DNA of 64,000 bases from Neocallimastix lanati (nom. inval.) (lineage: Eukaryota > Neocallimastigomycota > Neocallimastigomycetes > Neocallimastigales > Neocallimastigaceae), in NCBI GenBank assembly GCA_016946835.1, contig JACVTC010000013.1:483001-547000 (forward strand), in the 5' to 3' direction. Shown here piece after piece: positions 12,371-23,160 of the stretch. Under the pieces are notes generated by a model that saw nothing but the letters and a program-made list of their open reading frames with translations, was not told the DNA's origin and searched no databases. The stretch's first letter is position 1. Every line of letters begins with the position of its first letter. The translations under genes and the position numbers were made by a program.

Positions 12371-13448
12371 ATGAATCTGGAAAAGATTGTTGATAATTGG
12401 TCTAAAGAATTTGTCAGACTAATGAAGTTAGCGGATATTAACACTTCATCTTCAATACATACTAGGACTATGGAGTATGTAGAAGGGAAGCTACTAGGTG
12501 CTCTTCAAGACTTAGTTACTACTAATGAAGATGGTGAAGTTTATCCTAATGTTAACCAAATGAAAAAGGCCCTAGAGGATGTATTAGAAGTGACTCCTCG
12601 GTTGAAGTACAAAAGATTACAAATACTAAAAAAGAAGAACATGACTATTAAAAACTTCAACTGGAGATACAAGAAATTTTATAACAATTTGCCTAGATTA
12701 TATTAAGAATTCATTACTGTCAATGATTACACTGAATCCATCTCGTAGAGAATACGCAAGGGCACAAGTAGTTACCAAATAATTCATTGTCTTAGAGGAA
12801 GACTTTGAGGAAGCCGAATTGGCCGAGAGGGCTGAAATGAATGATAAAAATTTCTCTAGTGATAAGGTTTTCATTACCATTTATTCCCCTAACAAAGGAA
12901 TCCATCAACACCGATTTAGGTTAATTAGTAATTATTCGTCAAGTAGGAATGATGTTAGAAGCAATCAATCAAACAGAACAGAAAAAATTGAAAACAAAGA
13001 ATATAGATCCCATAAACTTCCAACTAAGCCAAACCCAAAAATTACTTCGTTAAAAGATAATACAGTCCCATTTCATTACCATAAAACCATGAACAATTTC
13101 AAGAACCACCCCCAATGTTTCAGAATCCTGTATCAAATAATGAGGTATTAAATGAAATTGATGTTTCGATTATAGCCAAGCCACCAATAAGGAATAGCAA
13201 AATAAAAGCTAAGAAACAAAAACCTCAAGAGATGTTGAAGCAGTCACCCGAATTTAGTGATAACATCAATAAATCTAAGACAATCACATCAAAATTGCCA
13301 TGTACTTTATTAAAAGAAAAACTAATCAAAATACAGAAAACTTCCAATACGGAAAAGAGAGGTGTTGAACACATAGAATTAGCTCAAGAGATTGAAACTT
13401 ACGATATCACCGATCCTGATGGAACCTCAGCAGCGTACTGGGTAAAAG
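12371..13448 (+). pseudogene. Ty3/gypsy gag remnant
   Basis: The open frame 12371-12706 has the features of a retrotransposon Gag (EFVRLMKLADINTSS, then ...NFNWRYKKFYNNLPRLY). A TAA, probably from CAA, stops it at 12704 and the same protein continues as EFITVNDYTESISSREYARA and EEDFEEAELAERAEMNDKN. Later frames 12819-13151 and 13115-13507 are Lys-, Ser- and Asn-rich and lack a zinc knuckle or protease motif that I can see. It sits between two LTR-like repeats. Confidence 0.65.
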
Positions 13449-13664
13449 AAGTTCAAATCCTATATTGGAGGAAACCCACATACTACCTTGTTGTACACAG
13501 ACTATAAACTGTTAGTAAGTTTATTTAAGAATAAAGAAACTAATAACTCTAGGCAGACCAAATAGGTATTGCTACTCTCAATGCCTAAGGTTGAAGTAAT
13601 CTACGAACCAGGCATGAAGAATGTACTTGTAGATGCCCTTTCGAGATTAAAATCTTCCAATTAG
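13449..13664 (+). pseudogene. gypsy RNase H remnant joined directly to gag
   Basis: Reading THILL-type text then YTDYKLLVSLFKNKET followed by PKVEVIYEPGMKNVLVDALS gives the end of a gypsy RNase H (TD..L and DALSR boxes). It follows the gag-side frame with no room for protease or RT, so some 1.5-2 kb of pol has been deleted here. Confidence 0.75.
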
Positions 13665-13779
13665 ATTGTTTCAACGGTTGAAGATCAATTCTATTAATGA
13701 AATAAACTTATTGAACCCTATCAGGAGCAAATTTATTACAATAAATGATGATGAATATTATTTATAGGAAGATAATTAA

Positions 13780-14066
13780 TGATGATAATCAAAAGCTACA
13801 AGTAATACTTGATGCACACAGAATTACTCAAGAAGGTGTGTTTAATATGTACAATCGCCTAAAAAGAGACTATTATTAGATAAACATGATCTTAGACGTT
13901 AAATACATTGTCAACACGTGTGATAGGTGTCAAAAAATCAAGCCATAACCCAAAATGCTTAGGTTGAAAATATTCCAACCAAACCGGGTAGACCTTTCAC
14001 AAAAGTAGGACTAGATATTATTGGTTCGTTGCCTCAGACTAACAAAGGAAACCAATAGATTATAGT
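13780..14066 (+). pseudogene. gypsy integrase zinc-finger and core start
   Basis: ILDAHRITQEGVFNMYNRLK, then YIVNTCDRCQKIKP, is the H-H-C-C zinc finger. VGLDIIGSLPQTNKGN carries the first integrase Asp (GLDIIG). TAG/TAA codons interrupt it (about 13879 and 13949). It is cut at about 14066 and joined to the LTR-like repeat. Confidence 0.75.
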
Positions 14067-14351
14067 ATTGATATTAAAAAGAATATAATATTTATCAACA
14101 ATATTTTAAAATAATTTTATATTAATATTTATATTAATAATTTATAATAATTTTATATATAAATTTGAAACCAATTAAATTAAAAATTTTATTATTCTAA
14201 CAAATCAAATTGATAGAATTTTAAATATTTAAAAATTATGAAAATAATATAACTAAAACTCTCTCTTTCCTAAATAAAAATTATTAATAAAGATATATAA
14301 ATAATCGAATATATTATTACTAAAATTTTGACAATTACCTGTGTTGCATCA
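14067..14351 (+). repeat. 3' LTR-like repeat of the deleted gypsy element, 5'-truncated
   Basis: Direct repeat of 11851-12208 (shared blocks TAAAAATTTTATTATTCTAA and CGAATATATTATTACTAAAA, ending ATTACCTGTGTT). The first roughly 50 bp of the upstream copy are missing where it joins the integrase remnant. TCATATAT follows the copy here and also precedes the upstream copy, a possible target duplication. Confidence 0.6.
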
Positions 14352-14509
14352 TATATTTGTAAAGAATTATAATTATTCTCAAAAAATAATTATTATTTAT
14401 TAAAAAATTAAAATTTAAAGATTGAAAAAGAGAAACGATTAAAAAGAGAAAACCATGAAGAAAATTTCAACATCGAAACCCATGAAAATAGCTCTATCAA
14501 TAACAATAA

Positions 14510-15340
14510 TGATTTTTAATTGAATGGGTGGTTGATTCAAGTGCCACTCAGACTATAATCAACAATCCTGAATTATTGAAATCTTTAAAAATAAAATATA
14601 CTCTTATTAATTTCCTCAATTACAAAATCAATGATTCAAATATTTCTGGAAAATTAAAAATAAAAATAGGATCAGAAATATTAAACATTGATAATGCTAT
14701 TCTCTTTCAAAATGGTAGAAGAAACTTATTATCAATAATAGATTTATTAGATAATAATATCAATTGTATATTTTATAACCAAAATAATAAAAAATACTTA
14801 AAATTGTTTAAAGATAATATTAAACAATTAAACATAAAAAATTCTATAGATACTATAGAAATAAACAAAGGATTATTTAAAATAGTAACGAAAAATGAAC
14901 CAAATGCTAAAAATAATAATCTAATTGAGAACTACTTAGTCGAATCAACAAATGAAAAAGTAAACAAAATTATTTGGCATAATAGATTCCTACACTATGA
15001 TGATAATCAATTAATAATAAATTAAAAAATATTAAATTATCACTCAAAACATGCAAGGATTGTAATATATCTAAAATCGCTAAATTACCAAATAAAGCCA
15101 GTAATCTCAAGGCTAAATCTAGAGGAGACTTAATATTTAGTGATGTACTAGAATTTAATAAAGGGAAAAAAGGTGTTGAAGGGGTAAATGGTGAAAATTA
15201 TTCGGTAATTTTTGTGGATGATTTTTCAAGAAAATTATGGATCCATAATATTACAAGTAAAAGAGAAGTGGGGAATACAGTTATAAAATTTTTTAACTAC
15301 TTGAAAACACACTTCGATATCACACTTCAATATTAAGTAT
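14510..15340 (+). pseudogene. Copia-IV protease, pre-integrase and integrase start
   Basis: The frame 14528-15025 begins with VDSSATQTI, a copia protease active site in which the expected D-S-G is D-S-S, so it is probably inactive. IIWHNRFLHYDDNQL is the pre-integrase box. After a TAA at 15023 the same protein continues with TCKDCNISKIAKLP and DLIFSDVLEF, which carries the first integrase Asp, then VIFVDDFSRKLW. It belongs to a copia family distinct from Copia-I, II and III. Confidence 0.8.
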
Positions 15341-15690
15341 TTTAAAACATTGTGCTCCAGAATATAGTACACCGTTAGTAAATGAATTATATGATAATTA
15401 TGGAACAATTCATCTAACCTCCGCTCCTAGAAATCCTGAAGAAATCGGAAGATCTGAACGAAATAACAGATCTTTGGATAATTGTGTTAAAACTATTCTT
15501 AAATATTCAAATTTAAATTTAAAATATTGGCCGTATGTCATAAAGTCAGCTATTGATGTCAAAAACATACCTCATAAGGGTATAAATAATAACAACCCTG
15601 ATCTGGAATGGTATGGTCCAGAACATACCATTAGGTGTGACAAATTAAGAGCTTTCAGCTGTTTTGTAACATGATAGACAAGAAAATTAA
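15341..15690 (+). pseudogene. Copia-IV integrase catalytic end
   Basis: After a frameshift near 15335 the text reads HCAPEYSTPLVNELYDNYGT, the place of the second catalytic Asp, which I cannot find. It continues GRSERNNRSLDNCVKTILKY, with the third acidic residue Glu present, and ends with KLRAFSCFVT and a TGA at 15672. It is open from 15474. Confidence 0.75.
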
Positions 15691-15701
15691 ATAAGTTACA
15701 T

Positions 15702-16403
15702 ATGTTTAAAAAATTCGGTATAAACTTAGACAGAGCAGAAAATGCAAATACCTACAAAATTTTAGATATACAAAGTGGCGCAATATACTTGTGTAGAAAT
15801 GTAGAATTCTATGAGACCAAATTTATAAAGTCAAAAGATATTGATATATTCCATATAAATAAAGAAATTAGTGAAAATATTGAAAACTTAAACAATATTG
15901 AATTTTATCAAGAATTAATTCTTGAAGATATAATTGAAGACCTTGAAAATAAATCAATAAATTTAAACGTAGATAATAATACCAACGACAATACTCAATC
16001 TAATACATAAATAAACAAAAATACAAGCATAAATAATGAAAAGTCAAATAACGGAGTTACCGAAGGTAACCAAGAAAATACGGAATCTAACATTTCATCG
16101 AATAATGAGGTTGAAAAACAAAATATAAGGAAGAACAATATTGAAGAAAATAATAATGAAGTTGATAATATAGAAGAAAGTGACTCACTAAGTGGCGCAG
16201 TAGATAATGTAAACAACAATAATTATAATTACGTAAGTGGATCGGAAAGTGATATTGAAAGTAGTTATGATTCATCAAGTGAAATTGTACCACTTACTGT
16301 AAGAAAAATGAATATCAAAAGAAAATTAAATAGTACTGATTCTTTTTCAAATAATGAATATGACCATAAAAAGAAGAGATTTGAAAGTAATAAAAATAAC
16401 TAA
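15702..16403 (+). pseudogene. Copia-IV integrase C-terminus and acidic/Asn linker
   Basis: YKILDIQSGAIYLCRNVEFY is the conserved end of copia integrases. An Asn/Glu/Ser-rich linker follows, split by a TAA at 16008. The linker closes with two basic clusters, KRK near 16320 and HKKKRF near 16370, spaced like a bipartite nuclear-localisation signal. The equivalent pair occurs in Copia-I. Confidence 0.75.
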
Positions 16404-18008
16404 AATGGAGAAATATATTTTACTGAAATATGGGATAATTTACCTATTATCGATGCTGATGATTTATATATTCCTAAGACTATTCACGAAGCATTAAATA
16501 GCAAATATAAAAATTATTGGACACTCGTAATCAATGAAGAATTAGAAAATTATGACATTCATAAAACTGCAACCAAGATCCGTTTAAATCAAGTAGACAA
16601 AAACAGAAAATTAATAAAATTAAAATAGATATTTTCTGTAAAAACAAATGAAGATAATAAAGTAAAAAAATTCAAAGCCAGGTTAGTAGCAAAAGGTTAT
16701 ACACAAAAGAAAAACGTTGATTACTTTACAACATACTCTCCTACATTTGCCTATGAATCTTTGAGATATTTAATAGCTTATGCAGCAAGACATAGCTACA
16801 ATTGCTATCAATTAGATATTAAAGGAGTTTACCTCAATTCAAAAATTGATATAAATCTATATACAGAAATTCCTATGTTGCATCCGGATTATGAAGATGG
16901 CTATTGCTGGAAATTAAACAAAGCTTTATACGGACTTAAACAAGCCAGAAAACTATGGTATGAAGAAATCAATGATTCCTTAATCAATAAATTAGGATTT
17001 ACAAGAACATACGCCGATACTAATATATACTATAAAACCATTGGCAACAACGATATGTTAATCATAGGATTATACGTTGATGACATGGTTATCATAGGCA
17101 CAGATGAAAGCATACAAGACATAATCAGTAAAATTAAGGAATTATACACTATCTCCAAAGTTGAAGAAATTAATAGCATATTGGGAATAAAGATTACAAG
17201 AACAAATGAAGACGAATATATTATGGACCAATCCAAATATATACAAAATAAATTAAACGAATACAATATTACGGATGAGAAGGATAATCCTTATTCGGAG
17301 ATATCAGATAGCGAAAAGAATAAAATTGATATAAATCCTATAAATCCAACTAAGCATAGATCAGCCATAGGTTCTCTAATACATTTAGCAAGATGTACAA
17401 GGCCAGATATTAATGAAACTATCAGTAAATTATCAACTAAAAGGAACAATCCGACTATGAAAGATTGGAAAATGCTTCTAAACGTTTTAAAATACTTAAA
17501 GAAAACTAAAAACTATTATTTAAAATTCAACAGTAAAGGGGATATTCTTGGATATTCTGAAGCAAGCTTTGGACCAAAGGATGAAAATGATGACGCTAAA
17601 TCAACTACCGGATACATTATATATTTTGGAAGTGCTCCAATCTGTTGGAAATCAAAGAAGCAAAAGTTTACTGCTAGGAGTACAAACGAAGCTGAATTTA
17701 ATGCAACAGCGGATCTTATCGAAAAGGTCATCTGGTTAAATAATTTAAATAAAGAAATAGAAGGTAGAGTTCTATTATTTCACATCTATTCTGATAACAT
17801 TAGTAACATAAAAATACTTACTAATGAAAAAAGAACAAATTCCTCTAGACAATTTGATATTGATTATTCGTTTGTCATGGACTATATAAAAGAGGACTTT
17901 ATTAATATTTCCTATATTAACTCTAATAATATGCTTGCTGATATTCTTACTAAAAAAATTACAAAAGACTCTTTTAATTATTTTATTGACAATACCTTTT
18001 ATTATTAA
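16404..18008 (+). pseudogene. Copia-IV reverse transcriptase and RNase H
   Basis: The RT start (TIHEALNSKYKNYWTLVINE) lies before a TAG/TAA pair near 16401 and 16626. From 16761 to 18008 the frame is open for 415 codons: QLDIKGVYLNSKID, KLNKALYGLKQARK, GLYVDDMVIIG with an intact YVDD, then RNase H blocks GYSEASFGP, STNEAEFNA, SDNISNIK and SRQFDIDYS. The first RNase H Asp appears as Glu (YSEAS). The RT core could still be translated, but the element upstream is broken. Confidence 0.85.
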
Positions 18009-18044
18009 TTATTTTATTTTATATTTTGCTTAAAGAAATTTTAC

Positions 18045-18057
18045 TTTGAGGGGGGAG
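18045..18057 (+). promoter_or_regulatory. polypurine tract of Copia-IV
   Basis: TTTGAGGGGGGAG directly follows the end of pol and precedes the LTR. The same tract stands before the Copia-II 3' LTR (27551-27563). It primes plus-strand DNA synthesis during reverse transcription. Confidence 0.8.
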
Positions 18058-18155
18058 CGTTAGGTTTTCAAATTAAAATTCCTTTCATCAAAATACAAAA
18101 TTCATTTTTCGTACGAAATATAAAAATTTCTATTACATATTTCTGAATCTTATTT
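18058..18155 (+). mobile_element. Copia-IV 3' LTR, split by the nested stack
   Basis: The LTR should begin TGTTAGG; here it reads CGTTAGGTTTTC, a likely T-to-C change. It runs to the TATTT target of Copia-III and should resume at 32787 beyond the other TATTT copy. The far end of this LTR was not located. Confidence 0.55.
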
Positions 18156-18324
18156 TGTTAAAATATAGTAAATAAAATTATACATTATGCTTTATTATAA
18201 AATAAAATTAAATAAAATACATGTAATAATTATTCAGAAAATGATTCTTCTTTATTAATAAAATATTATTAAATAAATAAAATATATTATATAAAATAAT
18301 TAATCTGAGCTTCACTCATTGTCA
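18156..18324 (+). mobile_element. Copia-III 5' LTR
   Basis: 169 bp, TG...CA, preceded by the TATTT target copy and followed directly by the primer-binding site GATTAAGAGTTTC. Confidence 0.9.
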
Positions 18325-18341
18325 GATTAAGAGTTTCATGA
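18325..18341 (+). promoter_or_regulatory. Copia-III primer-binding site (tRNA-Lys half type)
   Basis: GATTAAGAGTTTCATGA abuts the LTR. Copia-I and Copia-II carry GATTAAGAGTCTC and GATTAAGAATCTC at the same place. The complement, ...GAAACTCTTAATC, has the anticodon-loop sequence CTCTTAA expected of tRNA-Lys(CUU), so an internally cleaved tRNA probably primes, as in Drosophila copia with initiator tRNA. Confidence 0.65.
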
Positions 18342-18492
18342 AAGAGACCATAAATATATTTATATAATATTATATTTTTAAAAAAAAATTACTATATTCA
18401 AATTTAAATTTATTTTATAAAATAAATAAATATATAATTAATTTATTAAATAATTAAATATAAAAGTAAATAAATAAAATTTTATTAAAAAT

Positions 18493-19480
18493 TTGATGCT
18501 TAAAATCATGGGAAGAAAAAGAACTCAAGAAACAGAAATCTCCGAAATTAGTTCCACTTCCTCTTCATCAACCCCTACTATGAATAAAAATGAAAACATT
18601 AATAAAGATGAGGATAATGTTCCTCAAAATGAAATTTTATTTCAAAATTATGTCTATAAAGATTTATTAATTAAATCCGTATTTAATTACAAAGATTTTA
18701 AATTAAATACCTCAAATTTTGAAGATTGGTTTATTGAATTAAAACGTCATCTAATTGCATAAGATTACGACGAATATATTGAAAAAGAATTTGTGTATGA
18801 TGACATGACTAGAAAGCAAATAAAATATGATAACGCAGTTCAATCAATAATATCTGGTAGCTTAGACTTAGAAACAAAGGCTTATCTAAAAGGTTGTAGG
18901 ACTGCATATCAAATGATTGATAGACTTAAAAAACAATTCTACAAATCAGGAGAATCCTTATTAAATTTATTAATGCAAAAAATCAAAATTTTAGAAATTA
19001 ATAATAACAATTATATTCTATATCTCAATGAATTAAAAAATCTATTTGAACAATATGATATAGAATGTGTCAAACTAAATAAAAACAACTAACTGAAGAA
19101 AGTAAAATCATCTATGCTTGCGCTAAATTTAAAAACATTGGATTTAATTTTACATTAACTTACAAATATAAAAAATTTAATGAACTTTATGATGATTTGC
19201 AAAAAATGAGAAATCATGAAGAAAGAATCAACAATTATCTAAACACTCAAATTAATAATAATAATGAAAATAATAACAAAAATAATAAAATTAATTATAT
19301 TTCAAATAATAGCAAGCAAACTATATACAAAAATAATAATAATCAAAATAAACCTAATAATTCAAGAAATAAAAACAATAAAAATATAAAAAGCAAACAC
19401 TGTCTCCTATGTAAAAAAGATGGTCTATTATAGAAGAATGTTATTATAATCCATTCAATAAAAATTAAAATACAATAAAT
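18493..19480 (+). pseudogene. gag: Copia-III gag
   Basis: Gag starts at about 18493 and reads through NTSNFEDWFIELKRHLIA, where a CAA has become TAA (18760). It continues as DYDEYIEKEFVYDDMTRKQI and SLLNLLMQKIKILEINNNNY. A frameshift near 19092 is followed by an Asn-rich tail and one zinc knuckle near 19390 (CLLCKKDG...EEC) that is itself broken by a frameshift at about 19425. Gag would form the particle shell and bind the RNA. Confidence 0.8.
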
Positions 19481-19499
19481 AAATATAATAATAATAAAA

Positions 19500-20437
19500 A
19501 TAATATTAACAACAAAAATAAATTTCACTCTTATAAGATAAATGAAAATAATTCAGAGTATTCATCAGACACAAATGATGATTACATTAACTTTACCGGA
19601 AATATATCTGTATTACAAAACAATATTAAATGTAACAATTTAAAAACAAATAATAAATATACAACATGAATTATAGATAGTGGTACAGGATTAAATTTAA
19701 CCAACAACATAAACCAACTAAATAATATTCAAAATTCTAATGATAAAACAATAATTTATCCAAATGGTACCACTGATAAAATAAATTGTTCTGGTACATA
19801 TTATGGAAGTTTCAAGAATAATAAATTCAAATTGTCAAATGTTCATTTTGCATCAAACATTAAAAACAATCTAATCTCAATACATCATATCTTAAGTCTT
19901 CGCAATAAAATAATTATGGAAAATATCAATAAAAAAGATAGATAACAAATAATTAATAAAGATAATAATATAATCGCCAATATTTATGCAAATGATGAAA
20001 ATTTATTTACATTTAATACTATTTCAAATATCAATAGTATTAATGTTGATATTCAAAGTAATAATTATGACAATTATTCAAAATTTAATATTCACAATGT
20101 AGATTATTCACTTTGGCATTCAAGGTTAGGACATTTCAATAATTATAACAATATTAAAGAATTTATTATTAACCATACTTCTTTTCACAATAAAAAAGAA
20201 TGTCCTAAATGCAAAATCAGTAAATTGAGGAGAAAACCTTTTTCTGCTTCTGATTCTTTCACAACTGAACCTTTAGAATTGGTTCACACTGATGTTGTGG
20301 GTAAACTAGAAACTTCATTTCAAGGATATAACTACTATCTAACTTTTCTAGATGATTTTTCTCGCAAATGTTGGATTTATCTTTTAAAAAATAAATCAGA
20401 TGTCTATGATAAATTTGTTGAATTTTATAAATTAACT
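19500..20437 (+). pseudogene. pol: Copia-III protease, pre-integrase and integrase start
   Basis: IIDSGTGLNLTNNINQL is the protease active site; the preceding Trp is now TGA (19668). A TAA lies near 19944. YSLWHSRLGHFNN and CPKCKISKLRRKPF form the integrase zinc finger. LVHTDVVGKL carries the first catalytic Asp and FLDDFSRKCWIYLL follows. The reading stops at EFYKLT, where provirus A begins. Comparison with the related minus-strand copy at 35761-36198 shows that about 14 codons are missing between here and 30298. Confidence 0.85.
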
Positions 20438-20893
20438 TGAATAGGGTTTTTGTTGAACTCATTCTTATATACCTGATATTAGGATGGTTACTAGGGAAAG
20501 GTTGGTTAGCTTCAGGGGGATATTCTACATCAAAATATCTTAGATTTCTCGAATTAATTGGACCGTCAACATAGTTTAGGTAAGAGTGTATATGATCCAA
20601 AGCAATATCGCCGTTGTGATTTTTTTCTTTGCTTACAATAAATTCGATATTCTTCTGTTTATTTTCAATCATTAGAGCAACATCACTTTTAGTAATAATT
20701 CCCCTGGTGTCTGCATAAGTTAACAAGAATAATTCTTGTTATTTATACGGAAACCATCACTATTAGATCCTTTTCTCTTCTTACTAGCGGTAGCTGAATC
20801 CTTGCCTTTAGAAACCCTTTTTCTCTTGGAGCTTGAAGCCATTTCAGTAGCAGTAACAGCGGTAGCAACCTTTTGAGCGTTATCGAAAGTCAT
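20438..20893 (-). pseudogene. rep: provirus A replication initiator protein (Rep), truncated and frameshifted
   Basis: The start is MTFDNA at 20893, followed by a basic Ser/Lys-rich leader (SSSKRKRVSKGKDS). A one-base-type frameshift near 20730 precedes rolling-circle motif I (LTYADTRG). Motif II is DHIHSYLNYVDG, with the metal-binding H-x-H. A second frameshift lies at about 20475 (IRYIRMSS) before motif III, and the gene is cut at about 20438 against copia sequence, so the helicase half is absent. Family role: a HUH endonuclease that nicks the origin hairpin and starts rolling-circle replication in the nucleus. Compare the longer copy at 38304. Confidence 0.85.
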
Positions 20894-20932
20894 TTTTCAA
20901 AAAAAAGTTTATAAAAATTATAAGTTAAAAAA

Positions 20933-20979
20933 TGACTAAGTGGTTTGATCTTAAATATTATGATTAAACCACTTAGTCA
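20933..20979 (-). promoter_or_regulatory. origin-like hairpin of provirus A
   Basis: A perfect 14-bp stem (TGACTAAGTGGTTT) with a 19-nt loop lies between rep and cap. On the rep strand the loop contains ATAATATTTAA, shared with provirus B (38218-38264). CRESS origins carry a TAxTATTxx-type nonanucleotide in such a loop, which fits TAATATTTA. Rep would nick after TATT in this model. Confidence 0.8.
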
Positions 20980-20987
20980 ATTAGACT

Positions 20988-20999
20988 GTTTATATACTT
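20988..20999 (-). promoter_or_regulatory. TATA-type promoter element for rep (provirus A)
   Basis: On the minus strand GTATATAAAC lies about 95-105 bp upstream of the rep ATG and just outside the hairpin. Provirus B has GTATAAAAGA at the same place (38199-38208). Confidence 0.6.
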
Positions 21000-21346
21000 T
21001 TTTTACAATGATATAAAACAAATTTGTGTAGCAACATATTTGTATATTTAATAATAATTATTAAATATTAAATTTATATCTCTTTTGTCAATAATAATAT
21101 TTGAACTAATTTCTTATTCATATATTATTCAATATTTATATATATATTATTCATTATAATATGAAATATATTAAATATATTAAATTAAATAGTTAATTTC
21201 TTCTAAATATATATAATAAGAATATTATTATATATATAACTTAAATATTCATATTTATTTTTAAAATTTATATTAAAAATACATAATACTTCTATATATT
21301 ATAATATATAATATAATGAAATAGTTTTAGTTATTTTAATTATAAT

Positions 21347-21636
21347 TGTTAACAATCAAGATTATTATATAATAATTATATAATAACATAAATTTAATTT
21401 AATAAAAATGTATATACATATAAATTTATTCTAACATATGACGCCACATGTATTTATTCATAATTTAATTTTATTCATATATTTATGTAAACAATTGTTA
21501 TACTTTAAAAACTGTACTCTCTCTCTTTTATAAAAATCTTAAATAAATAAAGTGTTAATAATAATTATTAATACAAAACAATATTAAAGGTATTATTTTA
21601 TCTTTGTGTCTTTTTTCTACCGATAGTCGGTTAATA
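21347..21636 (+). mobile_element. Copia-II 5' LTR
   Basis: 290 bp, TGTTAACA...TTAATA, preceded by the ATAAT target copy. It contains a CT-rich block (ACTCTCTCTCTTTT) near the middle, also present in the 3' LTR. Confidence 0.92.
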
Positions 21637-21650
21637 GATTAAGAATCTCA
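21637..21650 (+). promoter_or_regulatory. Copia-II primer-binding site (tRNA-Lys half type)
   Basis: GATTAAGAATCTCA abuts the LTR. Its complement contains TTCTTAA, the loop of a CUU anticodon, with the stem partner GAGA/TCT. It is the same type as in Copia-I and Copia-III. Confidence 0.65.
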
Positions 21651-21749
21651 AAGAAGACCAGAGACTAAAATATCATAAAAAAAAAAAAAAAAAAAATTTT
21701 AATAAAAATTTTTAATATATTAATAAATTAAAAATTTATTATTTTTTCC

Positions 21750-22643
21750 ATGAGCGAGATTAATAATTATATAATATTAAAAGGTACAGATAATTATGCA
21801 TTATGGTTTAATTATCTGTGCAATGAACTAAGAAAGGAAGGTTTATTACACTACATTAAAGAAAATGTATTGAATAACGTGGATATTGATAATCCACCAA
21901 ATGATAAGAAAGAACAAATTAAAAAGGATGCAAAAGTTGTATCTAAAATTCTAAATACAATAAATATAAATATCCATAGAGAAATAGTAGGACTAAATAC
22001 TTCCTATGAAATTATATCAAAATTAAAGAAGAAATATGGTAGTTCAACTACTGATTCATCATACTGGTTGAAGAAATTAAACTCAATAAAAACAACTAAT
22101 AAACAAGGAATTCTAGACGTGATAGATCAGTTAAAAGATATTTTTGAAAACATGGATAATATAAATTTCCACTTATCTGAAGATGAAAAATTAAGATACC
22201 TATTTAACGCTATGCCAGAAGATTATACAAATAAATTTACTCTTACTGATATAGATAATTTTACTAGTATTAGTAAGAAAATAGTGGAAGACATAAACAA
22301 ACTTGCTTATATCCAACAATGGAACTTAAATAATCAACCTATGGATGATCCAATGGAAATAGACTATGCTGGTAAATTCCAAAAGAAGAATAAAAATAAC
22401 AATAATAGAAACTACCAGACAAAGAAAGCAGATAAAAAATACTGTCATATATGTAATAAAAATAATCACAACACTTTTGATTGCTGGTTTAACGCGTTAA
22501 ATAAGAACAGTAAATTTAATAAATATGTAAACCAAGAGTATTCCAAGGAAGAGAATACAAACAATAGTAAAAGTAATAATAATAATCAATCATCTTCAAA
22601 GAAAAAAGGAAAAGGAACATATTATACAGGAATAATTAAATAA
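21750..22643 (+). CDS. gag: Copia-II Gag, 297 aa
   Basis: An intact open frame, starting at ATG after an A-rich leader (poly-A run near 21677-21696). The N-terminal YALWFNYLCNELRKEGLLHY and the central ETIVG-like and LRYLFNAMPEDYTNKF blocks are typical of copia Gag (UBN2 type). A zinc knuckle CHICNKNNHNTFDC lies at about residues 231-244, followed by an Asn/Ser/Lys tail. Gag builds the virus-like particle in the cytoplasm and packages element RNA. It is the only intact copia gag here apart from that of Copia-I. Confidence 0.9.
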   Translation: MSEINNYIILKGTDNYALWFNYLCNELRKEGLLHYIKENVLNNVDIDNPPNDKKEQIKKDAKVVSKILNTININIHREIVGLNTSYEIISKLKKKYGSSTTDSSYWLKKLNSIKTTNKQGILDVIDQLKDIFENMDNINFHLSEDEKLRYLFNAMPEDYTNKFTLTDIDNFTSISKKIVEDINKLAYIQQWNLNNQPMDDPMEIDYAGKFQKKNKNNNNRNYQTKKADKKYCHICNKNNHNTFDCWFNALNKNSKFNKYVNQEYSKEENTNNSKSNNNNQSSSKKKGKGTYYTGIIK

Positions 22644-22765
22644 TATAATATAAATGAACAATACAATGCTAATGTAGATTATGAAGATATAAAGATCATG
22701 TTTAAAAAGGACACTAATAAATCTCATAAATCAGTATATTTAATTATAAAAATAACGCGTCAAAA

Positions 22766-23160
22766 GTGTTAAAGAACATTTCTTCAATTAATTTCTATGA
22801 TAAATCCTACTGGTTATATGATTCTGGAGCAGGAGAACACTTAACAAACAATAAAAACTTATTAAAAAACTACAAAAAAGAAGAAATTGAATTAACCTGT
22901 GCTAATAATACTGTATGCACCTTTGAAGGTTATGGAGAATTTTCTTTCTTTATAAATAATTATAAAATTATTATACTCAAAAGATGTTGCCAAGAACATG
23001 ATAAGTGGTGTGGAATTAGCTAAATTATGCATTAAGACTCTAACTGAATCAATTAATAATGATACAGTTAAAATTACTTTAATGGATCATTTGTATCAAA
23101 TAGTCGCAATGAATTAATTATTACAGCAATACATGATAATTCAATAAAAGAAAATATAAA
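22766..23160 (+). pseudogene. pol: Copia-II protease region, frameshifted
   Basis: YWLYDSGAGEHLTNN is a good aspartic protease active site. The frame then breaks near 22975: the expected continuation (KNMISGVELAKLCIKTL) lies in another frame and the called frame ends at 23023. A further stop follows near 23117. The connection from gag to this frame is also out of phase, and no clear recoding site is visible. Confidence 0.8.

Noticed and set aside
18493-19480. RIP-type mutation of the retroelements
   Set aside because: Several stops are C-to-T type, but TGG-to-TGA changes are in CpC rather than CpA context and many defects are indels; by eye there is no clear RIP signature.
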